NCBI RefSeq assembly: GCF_008692035.1
Contig: NZ_VTFG01000002.1
Span: 1,922,001 to 1,986,000, forward strand
From: Pseudomonas marginalis
GTDB lineage: Bacteria; Pseudomonadota; Gammaproteobacteria; Pseudomonadales; Pseudomonadaceae
DNA: 64,000 nucleotides
Reading direction: 5' to 3'
The notes below the pieces were generated by a model that saw only the letters and a program-made list of their open reading frames with translations, searched no databases and was not told the origin of the DNA. The stretch's first letter is position 1, and each line of letters opens with the position of its first letter. The position numbers and the translations under genes were made by a program. Below, one piece after another: positions 27,062 to 34,852 of this stretch.

Positions 27062-27886
27062 TCAGACCACCGCCGCACGCCGCTGGACAAACCGGTCCAC
27101 GTACTCATCCGCCGGCGAATGCAGGATCTCCCTCGGCGTGCCGACCTGGATCAGCCTGCCGTCCTTGAGAATCGCAATGCGGTTGCCGATACGCACGGCC
27201 TCGTCGAGGTCGTGGGTGATGAATACGATGGTCTTGTGCAGGGTCTTTTGCAGCTCGAGCAACTGGTCCTGCATCTCGGCGCGGATCAGCGGGTCGAGGG
27301 CGCTGAAGGCTTCGTCCATCAGGATGATGTCGGTGTCAGCGGCCAGGGCGCGGGCCAGACCGACACGCTGGCGCATGCCACCGGAAAGCTGGTGCGGGTA
27401 CTTGTTTTCGTAGCCCTTGAGGCCCACGGTTTCGATCCAGTGCAGCGCGCGCTCGGCGCAGACCTGCTTGGTTTCGCCACGCACCTTGAGGCCGTAGGCG
27501 ACGTTGTCGAGCACGCTCTTGTGGGGCAGCAGGCCAAAGCTCTGGAACACCATGCTGATCTTGTGCCGACGGAATTGGCGCAGGGCGTCCATGTCCAGCT
27601 GCAGGATGTCTTCGCCGTCCACCAGGATCGCGCCGCTGGTGGGGTCGATCAGGCGGTTGAAGTGGCGCACCAGCGTGGACTTGCCCGAGCCCGACAGGCC
27701 CATGATCACGAAGATCTCACCGGTGCCGATGCTCAGGGACAAATCGTTCACGCCGACCACGCAGCCGGTCTCGGCCAGCACCTGGTCCTTGGTCTTGCCC
27801 TGGCCGACCATGGCCAGTGCGTCCTTGGCGCGGGCGCCGAAGATCTTGAAGACGTTTTTAACTTCGATTTTGCTGACAGTAGTCAT
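27062..27886 (-). CDS. hutV: histidine ABC transporter ATPase HutV
   Basis: A 274-residue ATPase of the proline/betaine (OpuAA/ProV) class. It has Walker A GLSGSGKS, signature LSGGMRQR, Walker B IILMDEAFSALDP and switch VFITHDLD. It lacks the C-terminal CBS domains that give osmotic control to ProV/OpuAA, so catabolic rather than osmoregulatory use is likely. The start overlaps the hutW stop by 4 bp. Together with HutX and HutW it forms the HutXWV importer reported for histidine in Pseudomonas and rhizobia. Confidence 0.93.
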   Translation of the reverse strand: MTTVSKIEVKNVFKIFGARAKDALAMVGQGKTKDQVLAETGCVVGVNDLSLSIGTGEIFVIMGLSGSGKSTLVRHFNRLIDPTSGAILVDGEDILQLDMDALRQFRRHKISMVFQSFGLLPHKSVLDNVAYGLKVRGETKQVCAERALHWIETVGLKGYENKYPHQLSGGMRQRVGLARALAADTDIILMDEAFSALDPLIRAEMQDQLLELQKTLHKTIVFITHDLDEAVRIGNRIAILKDGRLIQVGTPREILHSPADEYVDRFVQRRAAVV

Positions 27887-28734
27887 TTGCTCGCCTCATG
27901 CCGTGGACGACCATAGGCCTGGGTAATGCGGTCGATGACCACGGCGAGAATCACGATCGCCAGCCCGGCTTCGAGGCCACGGCCGACGTTGAGGGTCTGG
28001 ATGCCGACCAGGACATCTTCACCCAAGCCACGGGCGCCGATCATCGAGGCGATCACCACCATCGACAACGCCATCATGGTGGTCTGGTTGATACCGGCCA
28101 TGATGCTCGGCAGCGCCAGCGGCAATTGCACGCCGAACAGCTGTTGCCAGCGGTTGGCACCAAAGGCGTTGATGGCTTCCATGACTTCGCCGTCGACCTG
28201 GCGAATCCCCAGGTCGGTGAGGCGAATCAGTGGCGGCGCGGCGTAGATCACCGTGGCGAAAATCGCCGGCACCTTGCCCAGGCCGAACAGCATCAGCACC
28301 GGGATCAGGTACACGAAGCTGGGCATGGTCTGCATGATGTCGAGCAGCGGCATCAGCACCGAACGCAGGCGATTGCTGCGCGCCGACAGGATGCCCAGCG
28401 GGATGCCGATCAACACCGAGATCACCGTGGCAACCATCATCAGCGCCAGGGTCTGCATCAGCTTGTCCCACAGGCCGACCGCGCCCACCAGGAACAGCAG
28501 ACCGACGATCACCGCCGTGGTCAGCACCTTGCGGGTGGCATGCCAGGCAACGGCGCCGACGATGGCCAGCATCAGCCACCATGGGGCGGCGCGCAGCAGC
28601 CCTTCCAGGTTGACGATGGCCCACAGCAGGGTGTCGGAGATGTGCCGGAACACATCGCCGTAATTGGTAACCAGTGAATCCACCCAACCATTGACCCAGT
28701 CGGCGATGGAAAACGTAAAACTCTCAGGAAACAT
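27883..28734 (-). CDS. hutW: histidine ABC transporter permease HutW
   Basis: A 283-residue permease of the ProW/OpuAB type with six to seven membrane helices. The coupling motif EAINAFGANRWQQLFGVQLP is present near residue 180. It pairs with HutV, whose ATG overlaps its stop. I start at MFPESFTF (ATG at 28734); the open frame extends 22 codons further, into the spacer after hutX. Second gene of the hutXWV set inside the hut operon. Confidence 0.93.
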   Translation of the reverse strand: MFPESFTFSIADWVNGWVDSLVTNYGDVFRHISDTLLWAIVNLEGLLRAAPWWLMLAIVGAVAWHATRKVLTTAVIVGLLFLVGAVGLWDKLMQTLALMMVATVISVLIGIPLGILSARSNRLRSVLMPLLDIMQTMPSFVYLIPVLMLFGLGKVPAIFATVIYAAPPLIRLTDLGIRQVDGEVMEAINAFGANRWQQLFGVQLPLALPSIMAGINQTTMMALSMVVIASMIGARGLGEDVLVGIQTLNVGRGLEAGLAIVILAVVIDRITQAYGRPRHEASK

Positions 28735-28805
28735 AGCGTGCTCTCGATCCAGTGGGTTGTGGCCAGGCGCCCGGCCACCCCTGAGGGTAGCCGGGCACAC
28801 TTGAC

Positions 28806-29771
28806 CTACAAGGCCGCGTCGATTTTCTTGGCTGCCTCGTCACTCACCCAGGCGTGCCAGACTTCAGGATGTTCCTTGAGGAAAATTTTCGCCAGTTTCG
28901 GCGACTCAATGCGCTCCTTGGCCATGCGCCCCAGGTTCTGGTTCAGCAGGTCGATGGGCAGGTTGACTTTTTCCAGCACGGCCACCAGTTCCGGGGCTTG
29001 CTCGTGGAAGGTCTTGGACAGGCCTACCTTGATGCTCACGGTCTTATCCACACCGGGTTTTTCTTCCAGCTTGACCAGGTCGACCTGGCCCATCAGCGGG
29101 GTTGGCGACCAGTAGTAGAACAGGATCGGCTCGCCACGCTTGTAGCTCGACAGCACCGCCGCATCCAGCGCCGGGCCGGTGCCTGGGCGGAAGTTGGTGT
29201 AGGTGCTTTCCAGGCCGTAGCTCTTGAGCATTTCGCTGTTGTCCAGCTCGCAGGTCCAGCCGGCCGGGCAGTTGTAGAAACGGCCCTTGGACGGTTCTTC
29301 CTGGTCCTTGAACACCGCGGCGTACTTGGCCAGGTCGGCGATGTTTTTCAGGTCCGGCGCCTTGGCTTCCAGCTTGCGCTTGGCGTCGCCTTCGATCACG
29401 TAGCGCGGTACGTACCAGCCTTCGACGGCGCCCACCACCGGGGCACCGACACCGACGACTTTGCCGGCCTTCTCGGCCTTGTTCCAGACTTCGCTGCGGC
29501 CGACCCACTCTTCGGCAAACACTTGGATGTCGTTGCTGCTCAGGGCGTTTTCCATGGTGATGGAGTTGCCCGGCAAACTGTCGGTTTTGCAGTCGTAGCC
29601 TTTTTCCAGCACGGTTTGCAGGATGTCGGTGAGCAACATGCCGCTTTCCCAGTTCAGGCCGGCGAATTTCACCGGTTTGCCGGATTCACACCAACCGGCC
29701 GCCTGGGCGCCAGCAGTGGCCAGCAAGCCCGCGGAAAACACGGTGGCCAACAGGGTCTTATGCATTTTCAT
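28806..29771 (-). CDS. hutX: histidine ABC transporter substrate-binding protein HutX
   Basis: A 321-residue OpuAC-family periplasmic receptor with a signal peptide (MHKTLLATVFSAGLLATAGA). Family motifs such as GLNWESGMLLTDI and FYYWSPTPLMGQV are visible. Though related to betaine receptors, its position before hutW and hutV and inside the hut operon indicates histidine as ligand, as reported for HutX of rhizobia and P. fluorescens. GGGAG stands 10 bp before the ATG. Confidence 0.92.
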   Translation of the reverse strand: MKMHKTLLATVFSAGLLATAGAQAAGWCESGKPVKFAGLNWESGMLLTDILQTVLEKGYDCKTDSLPGNSITMENALSSNDIQVFAEEWVGRSEVWNKAEKAGKVVGVGAPVVGAVEGWYVPRYVIEGDAKRKLEAKAPDLKNIADLAKYAAVFKDQEEPSKGRFYNCPAGWTCELDNSEMLKSYGLESTYTNFRPGTGPALDAAVLSSYKRGEPILFYYWSPTPLMGQVDLVKLEEKPGVDKTVSIKVGLSKTFHEQAPELVAVLEKVNLPIDLLNQNLGRMAKERIESPKLAKIFLKEHPEVWHAWVSDEAAKKIDAAL

Positions 29772-29841
29772 TGTTGTGACGCTCCCAAATCTTGAAATGG
29801 ATTACGGCAGTCAGTAGGCATCCTGCCCTGTCCACGTCCCA

Positions 29842-31290
29842 TCAGGCCTGTGCAACCAGCCCGTTTGTCGTCGTCGGTGCAGCGCCCTGCTCTGTCGGCA
29901 GGGTCAGGTGTTCAGGCGTTGCGCGAGGCCACTTTTTCGCCGCCCAGTAATAGAGCGCGGCGGGAAGAACCAGGCCGATGATCCAGGAAATATCCACATC
30001 CCCCAGGGCCGCCACCAGGGGACCGGTGTAGAACTTGGTGGAGATGAACGGCAATTGCACCAGCACACCGAAGACATACACGCTGATACCGAGCAGGTTC
30101 CAACGGCCATAGCGCCCGTTCGGATCGGCCAGCGCCGGCACGTCGTAGCGATCGCGGGTGATGCAGTAGTAGTCGACCAGGTTGATCGCGCTCCATGGGG
30201 TAAAAAACGCCAGCAGGAACAGGATGAAGGACTTGAACGCCCCCAGGAACGAGTGCTGCCCGAGCAAGGCGATCAGGGTCGCCGTACCGACGATGGCCAG
30301 TACGAAAAACAGGCGCTGCAAGCGCGTGACCTCGAGGCGACCGCGGAAGCCGCTGATGATCGTGGCAATGCACATGAAGCTGCCGTAGGAGTTCAGCGTG
30401 GAGATGGTGACCTTGCCGAACGCGATGCTGAAATACAGCAGCGCCGCAGTGGCTCCGGTACCGCCCAGGCCGACGATGTAGGCCACTTCGTGACCGGCAA
30501 ATTGCCCGTTGGACATGGCCGCGGCAAACACGCCGAGGATCATCGCCACCTGCGCGCCAACCACCGAACCTGCGCCTGCGGCAAGAAAGGTTTTCAGCGA
30601 GGACGTGTTGCTCGGCAGGTAGCGTGAATAGTCCGCCACGTACGGGCCGAAGGCGATTTGCCAGGATGCCGCGAGCGACACCGCCAACAGGAAGCTGCTC
30701 CAGCTGAAGTGGCGGATTTGCAGGAGCGCGCCTACGTCGGCCTGGCTCATCAGACGGCTGAACAGGTAGACAAAGGCAATCACGCCAATGACGCTGGCAA
30801 CGCGGCCGATGAAGTGGATCACCCGGTAACCGAGCACCGTGACCAGCACGATGACACTGGCGAAGATCAGGATCCCGACGCTGTCGCTGACACCAAACAA
30901 CTGGCCCAGGGCCTGGCCGGAAAGCACGGTGCCGGTTGCGGTGAAACCGAGGTACATCAGGCACACCAGCACGATCGGAATCGCCGCGCCGTACACACCG
31001 AACTGCACCCGGCTGGAGATCATCTGCGGCAGGCCCAGCCTGGGCCCTTGCGCCGCATGCAACGCCATCACGCCACCGCCCAGCAGTTGACCGAGCAACA
31101 GACCGAGCAACGACCAGAACACATCACCGCCCAGCACCACGGCCAGGGCCCCGGTGACGATCGCGGTGATCTGCAGGTTGGCACCCAGCCACAGGGTGAA
31201 CTGGCTCAATAGACGACCGTGTCTTTCCGCTTCCGGGATGTAGTCGATCGAACGCCTTTCGATCAACGGGGTGGTGTCGTTTGCAGCCAT
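29842..31290 (-). CDS. hutTu: NCS1-family cytosine/purine-type permease, probable urocanate transporter
   Basis: A 482-residue inner-membrane carrier of the nucleobase:cation symporter-1 family, with about 12 helices. The family feature TPWSAINLVDYYCITRDRYD is seen in the C-terminal half. Sequence alone suggests cytosine/allantoin-like substrates. The position directly after hutU, and the report that the corresponding hut permease of P. fluorescens imports urocanate (HutTu), favour urocanate. The gene lies 70 bp upstream of hutX and 69 bp after the hutU stop. Confidence 0.87.
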   Translation of the reverse strand: MAANDTTPLIERRSIDYIPEAERHGRLLSQFTLWLGANLQITAIVTGALAVVLGGDVFWSLLGLLLGQLLGGGVMALHAAQGPRLGLPQMISSRVQFGVYGAAIPIVLVCLMYLGFTATGTVLSGQALGQLFGVSDSVGILIFASVIVLVTVLGYRVIHFIGRVASVIGVIAFVYLFSRLMSQADVGALLQIRHFSWSSFLLAVSLAASWQIAFGPYVADYSRYLPSNTSSLKTFLAAGAGSVVGAQVAMILGVFAAAMSNGQFAGHEVAYIVGLGGTGATAALLYFSIAFGKVTISTLNSYGSFMCIATIISGFRGRLEVTRLQRLFFVLAIVGTATLIALLGQHSFLGAFKSFILFLLAFFTPWSAINLVDYYCITRDRYDVPALADPNGRYGRWNLLGISVYVFGVLVQLPFISTKFYTGPLVAALGDVDISWIIGLVLPAALYYWAAKKWPRATPEHLTLPTEQGAAPTTTNGLVAQA

Positions 31291-31325
31291 GTGTATTCAA
31301 CCTCTGATGGATTGTCCTGGGTTCG

Positions 31326-31356
31326 CCGCCATCGGGGGCAAGCCCCCTCCCACATC
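31326..31356. repeat. single REP unit between hutU and the NCS1 permease gene
   Basis: One arm CATCGGGGGCAAGCCCCCTC followed by CCACAT. No inverted partner is nearby, so it is a solo REP inside the hut operon. Confidence 0.8.
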
Positions 31357-31359
31357 GGG

Positions 31360-33030
31360 TTACTTGATCATTGGAAGATTGAGGCCCTGCTCTTTGGCGC
31401 AGTCGATGGCGATCTGGTAACCGGCGTCTGCGTGACGCATCACACCGGTGGCCGGGTCGTTGTGCAGCACGCGGGCAATGCGCTCGGCCGCTTCGTCGGT
31501 GCCGTCACAGACGATGACCATGCCGGAGTGCTGGGAGAAGCCCATGCCCACACCGCCGCCGTGGTGCAACGAAACCCAGGTCGCGCCGCTGGCGGTGTTG
31601 AGCAAGGCGTTGAGCAACGGCCAGTCGGACACGGCGTCGGAACCGTCCTGCATGGATTCGGTTTCGCGGTTCGGGCTGGCGACCGAGCCGGAGTCCAGGT
31701 GGTCACGACCGATCACCACCGGCGCCGACAGCTCGCCGCTGCGCACCATCTCGTTGAACGCCAGGCCGAGCTTGGCGCGCTGGCCCAGGCCAACCCAGCA
31801 GATACGCGCCGGCAGGCCCTGGAAGCTGATGCGCTCGCGCGCCATGTCCAGCCAGTTGTGCAGGTGGGCGTCGTCGGGGATCAGCTCTTTGACCTTGGCG
31901 TCGGTCTTGTAGATGTCCTGCGGGTCGCCCGACAGCGCAGCCCAGCGGAACGGGCCGATGCCACGGCAGAACAGCGGGCGGATGTACGCCGGTACGAAGC
32001 CTGGGAAGTCGAAAGCGTTTTCCACGCCCTCTTCCTGGGCCATCTGGCGGATGTTGTTGCCGTAGTCGAAGGTCGGGATGCCTTGCTTCTGGAAGTCCAG
32101 CATGGCTTTGACGTGCACCGCCATCGACTGCTTGGCGGCCTTGATCACGGCAGCCGGTTCGGTCTTGGCGCGGGCGCGGTATTCGTCCCAGGTCCAGCCG
32201 GCCGGCAGGTAACCGTTGAGCGGGTCATGGGCGCTGGTCTGGTCGGTGACCATGTCCGGGCGCACGCCGCGCTTGACCAGTTCCGGCAGGATTTCCGCGG
32301 CGTTACCCAGCAGCGCGATGGAGATGGCCTTGCCTTCCTTTGTGTACTTGGCGATGCGGGCCAGGGCGTCGTCGAGGTCGGTGGCCTGCTCGTCGACGTA
32401 GCGGCTGTTGAGGCGGAAATCGATGCTGACCTGCTGGCATTCAATGTTCAGCGAGCACGCGCCGGCCAATGTCGCGGCCAGAGGCTGGGCACCGCCCATG
32501 CCGCCGAGGCCGGCGGTGAGGACCCAACGGCCCTTGAGGTTTGAATCGTAGTGCTGGCGACCGGCTTCGACGAAGGTTTCGTAGGTGCCCTGGACGATGC
32601 CCTGGCTGCCGATGTAGATCCAGCTGCCGGCGGTCATCTGGCCGTACATGGCCAGGCCCTTGGCGTCCAGCTCGTTGAAGTGTTCCCAGCTGGCCCAGTG
32701 CGGCACCAGGTTGGAGTTGGCGATCAGCACGCGTGGGGCATTGCTGTGGGTCTTGAACACGCCGACCGGCTTGCCGGACTGCACCAGCAGGGTTTCATCG
32801 TCATTCAGGTGGGTGAGGCTCTCGACGATCTGGTCGTAGCACTCCCAGTTGCGCGCTGCACGGCCAATACCGCCGTACACCACCAGCTCCTTGGGGTTCT
32901 CGGCCACTTGCGGGTCGAGGTTGTTCATCAGCATGCGCAGCGGCGCTTCAGTCAGCCAGCTTTTGGCGGTGAGCTTGTTACCGCGAGCGGCGCGGATTTC
33001 GACGTCACGGTATTTTGTAGGCTTGGTCAC
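31360..33030 (-). CDS. hutU: urocanate hydratase HutU
   Basis: A 556-residue NAD-dependent urocanase that converts urocanate to imidazolonepropionate, step two of the pathway. The NAD-binding GLGGMGGAQPLAATLAG and the conserved Cys-containing FCRGIGPFRWAALSGDP are present. Translation starts at a GTG with GAGGAG 8 bp upstream. It heads the long hut operon. Its promoter region carries a sigma54-type element and a HutC operator; urocanate is the known inducer of HutC, so this gene controls inducer removal. Confidence 0.97.
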   Translation of the reverse strand: MTKPTKYRDVEIRAARGNKLTAKSWLTEAPLRMLMNNLDPQVAENPKELVVYGGIGRAARNWECYDQIVESLTHLNDDETLLVQSGKPVGVFKTHSNAPRVLIANSNLVPHWASWEHFNELDAKGLAMYGQMTAGSWIYIGSQGIVQGTYETFVEAGRQHYDSNLKGRWVLTAGLGGMGGAQPLAATLAGACSLNIECQQVSIDFRLNSRYVDEQATDLDDALARIAKYTKEGKAISIALLGNAAEILPELVKRGVRPDMVTDQTSAHDPLNGYLPAGWTWDEYRARAKTEPAAVIKAAKQSMAVHVKAMLDFQKQGIPTFDYGNNIRQMAQEEGVENAFDFPGFVPAYIRPLFCRGIGPFRWAALSGDPQDIYKTDAKVKELIPDDAHLHNWLDMARERISFQGLPARICWVGLGQRAKLGLAFNEMVRSGELSAPVVIGRDHLDSGSVASPNRETESMQDGSDAVSDWPLLNALLNTASGATWVSLHHGGGVGMGFSQHSGMVIVCDGTDEAAERIARVLHNDPATGVMRHADAGYQIAIDCAKEQGLNLPMIK

Positions 33031-33103
33031 AACAAGAACTCCTCGGCGATCGATGCGCGAACATGGATGGTGCGAAGGAGAGTCTTACGCACACATCTTT
33101 ACT

Positions 33104-33113
33104 TGTACATACA
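33104..33113 (-). promoter_or_regulatory. HutC-type operator in the hutU promoter
   Basis: TGTACATACA fits the HutC half-site pattern TGTA-N2-TACA and is extended by flanking CT/AG to a 14-bp palindrome (33102-33115). It covers the transcription start predicted from the adjacent sigma54 element. Confidence 0.75.
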
Positions 33114-33119
33114 AGCATA

Positions 33120-33135
33120 TGCAATCAAGCGGCCA
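33120..33135 (-). promoter_or_regulatory. sigma54 (-24/-12) promoter of the hut operon
   Basis: Minus strand reads TGGCCGCTTGATTGCA: the invariant GG and GC are 10 bp apart and TTGCA is complete. Predicted start is near 33109, about 80 bp before the hutU GTG. Hut promoters in Pseudomonas are known to need RpoN with CbrB or NtrC. Confidence 0.75.
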
Positions 33136-33289
33136 ACTTTCCGAGGGAGGTGTTAGGATTTTTCCGAAAAGCGTGTGCGAGCCTTGGAAATTAAGGCTTC
33201 GAGCCGTGATGAAATTTCTTGCGAAGGGGGGTTTATAGCGAAGGAGGTGTGTCACGACAGCGCGGTTTTGCGCCGAGCTGGGGCGTTCG

Positions 33290-33304
33290 GTAACAAATTG
33301 GTGC
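33290..33304 (-). promoter_or_regulatory. NtrC-like enhancer site upstream of hutU
   Basis: Minus strand GCACCAATTTGTTAC matches 10 of 12 fixed positions of GCACYANNNTGGTGC. It lies about 190 bp upstream of the predicted sigma54 start, a normal enhancer distance. It could serve NtrC or CbrB. Confidence 0.4.
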
Positions 33305-33342
33305 AGGGACTGGAAACAGATTCTATAAGCGACACAAAAACA

Positions 33343-33436
33343 AATGTGGGAGGGGGCTTGCTCCCGATTGCGGTGTGTCAGCCCAGGATATACCGACTGA
33401 TCCACCGCTATCGGGGGCAAGCCCCCTCCCACATTT
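33343..33436. repeat. REPIN between hutD and the hutU promoter
   Basis: Inverted REP arms AATGTGGGAGGGGGCTTGCT and its complement ending in CCCCTCCCACATT, spaced by about 35 bp. It begins right after the hutD stop, so it probably separates the hutCD transcript from the hutU operon. With the promoter elements listed separately, it accounts for most of the 407-bp gap. Confidence 0.9.
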
Positions 33437-33437
33437 T

Positions 33438-33998
33438 TTAATCGCGCTGAGTCAGTTCGATGATGCAGCTACGGCCAGTGATAGAGATGTCCAGCAAGCC
33501 AGCGTTACCGTCCACTTGCAGGCAATCGTGATGGCCCAGTACCTCGTCCAGCACCTTCACTTCATCCGCCACGCTGAACACCAGCACCGTCTGCGCCGTA
33601 GTGAAGAACCGCTGCACACCATCTACCCATTGCAACCGCGCATGGTAACGCTGGGGTGAGTAGATCAGGTTGAAGTCGCGGATCGGCCCGGTAATCAAGC
33701 GGCATGAAACCTGGCTGTCGCCTTTGAAGGCGAACGGTTGCAGCGGTAACAACCCGCGCTGCTCCTCGCCATCCACGGTCAGCACCATGCCTGCGCCTTT
33801 GATCACGGTGATCACGCGCTGGTAGCCGGCAAAGGTGGAAAACCCGCCAGACTCGCCGATATCGGCAATCGACAGGCGCCAGCCGAAGCCTTCCAGGCCC
33901 TCGCCGGCATCGCGGGTGATTTCTTCGGTACTGCCGCCGCCGTTTTTCCACGGCATGCGCACGTAATCGGCGGCGCGCCAGACTTTTACTGCACTCAT
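33438..33998 (-). CDS. hutD: HutD/Ves family cupin protein
   Basis: A 186-residue cupin-fold protein of the HutD family (E. coli Ves-like). Motifs such as MPWKNGGGSTEEITRD at the N-terminus and the hydrophobic beta strands are typical. Its start overlaps the hutC stop by 4 bp, so it is co-translated with the repressor. HutD of P. fluorescens has been proposed to limit excessive hut expression, perhaps by sensing a pathway metabolite; the mechanism is unknown. Confidence 0.93.
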   Translation of the reverse strand: MSAVKVWRAADYVRMPWKNGGGSTEEITRDAGEGLEGFGWRLSIADIGESGGFSTFAGYQRVITVIKGAGMVLTVDGEEQRGLLPLQPFAFKGDSQVSCRLITGPIRDFNLIYSPQRYHARLQWVDGVQRFFTTAQTVLVFSVADEVKVLDEVLGHHDCLQVDGNAGLLDISITGRSCIIELTQRD

Positions 33999-34744
33999 TT
34001 ACTGAACCGTCCTTCCAGGCTGTGGCGAGAACCGGGGTGGATCAAACGCGCGGCAGTCACCGGCTGACGGCCGGACCAGGTACGCCGGCGAATCAACAGG
34101 CACGGCTCGCTCGGCTCGATCTGCAGCAACTTGCACTCGGCAACGTCGGCGAGAATCGCCTCGACCACGTGCTCGCCTTCGGTCAACGGCGCCACCTGGT
34201 TGAGATAGGCATAGGGGGTTTGCAGGGTGAAGTCCTGTTGCAGGTATTCCGGCGCGACCAGGGCGTTGACGAAACGGTCCTCGATTTGCACGGGAATATC
34301 GTTTTCGTAATGCACGATCAGCGAGTGGAACACCCGCCCGCCTTCACGCATTTCCAGGGCGACGGCGCGTTCGGAACCGGCAGCCTCTTCACCCAGGGTG
34401 ATGACCTGGCAGGTATGCCGATGACCGCGGGAGGCGATCTCATCGGCAATGTTGTGCACTTCGAACAGCGCCGACTGGCTCTTGGGCTCGGCGACGAACG
34501 TGCCGACGCCTTGCATGCGCACCAGCAAACCTTCGGCGGTGAGCTCGCGCAGGGCACGGTTGATGGTCATGCGGCTGAAGCCCAACTGGCTGACCAGTTC
34601 GCTCTCCGACGGTACGCGGTAATGGGGCGGCCAGTTGCCGTTGAGGATCTGCTGGCTGATCATCTGTTTGACGCGGGCATACAAGGGCGCCGGACTTTCG
34701 TCCATGTGGGCAGCCAGTGAAGACTTGGCGGGCGGAGTCGGCAC
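33995..34744 (-). CDS. hutC: histidine utilisation repressor HutC
   Basis: A 249-residue GntR-family repressor: winged-helix DNA-binding domain (about residues 20-85, with YRVPSESELVSQLGFSRMTI) and a UTRA ligand domain (about 105-245, with PCLLIRRRTWSG). Urocanate is the known inducer. I start at the GTG at 34744, preceded by AAGGA at 6 bp, which matches the 248-residue length of P. putida HutC; the open frame runs 30 codons further. Divergent from hutF, with a HutC-type operator between them, suggesting autoregulation. Overlaps hutD by 4 bp. Confidence 0.95.
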   Translation of the reverse strand: MPTPPAKSSLAAHMDESPAPLYARVKQMISQQILNGNWPPHYRVPSESELVSQLGFSRMTINRALRELTAEGLLVRMQGVGTFVAEPKSQSALFEVHNIADEIASRGHRHTCQVITLGEEAAGSERAVALEMREGGRVFHSLIVHYENDIPVQIEDRFVNALVAPEYLQQDFTLQTPYAYLNQVAPLTEGEHVVEAILADVAECKLLQIEPSEPCLLIRRRTWSGRQPVTAARLIHPGSRHSLEGRFSK

Positions 34745-34813
34745 AGGGAATCCTTGCAAGGGGAAAAGATGCATAGATTGCCGGAGTTTACCGAGCAGGC
34801 AAACGTCTGTATA

Positions 34814-34823
34814 TGTATATACA
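34814..34823. promoter_or_regulatory. HutC-type operator between hutC and hutF
   Basis: TGTATATACA is a perfect 10-bp palindrome of the TGTA-N2-TACA type. It is embedded in alternating TATAT sequence 30 bp before the hutF ATG and about 70 bp from the hutC start, so one site could control both genes. Confidence 0.75.
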
Positions 34824-34852
34824 AATAAACACACGACCGGGGTGCTCTAATC

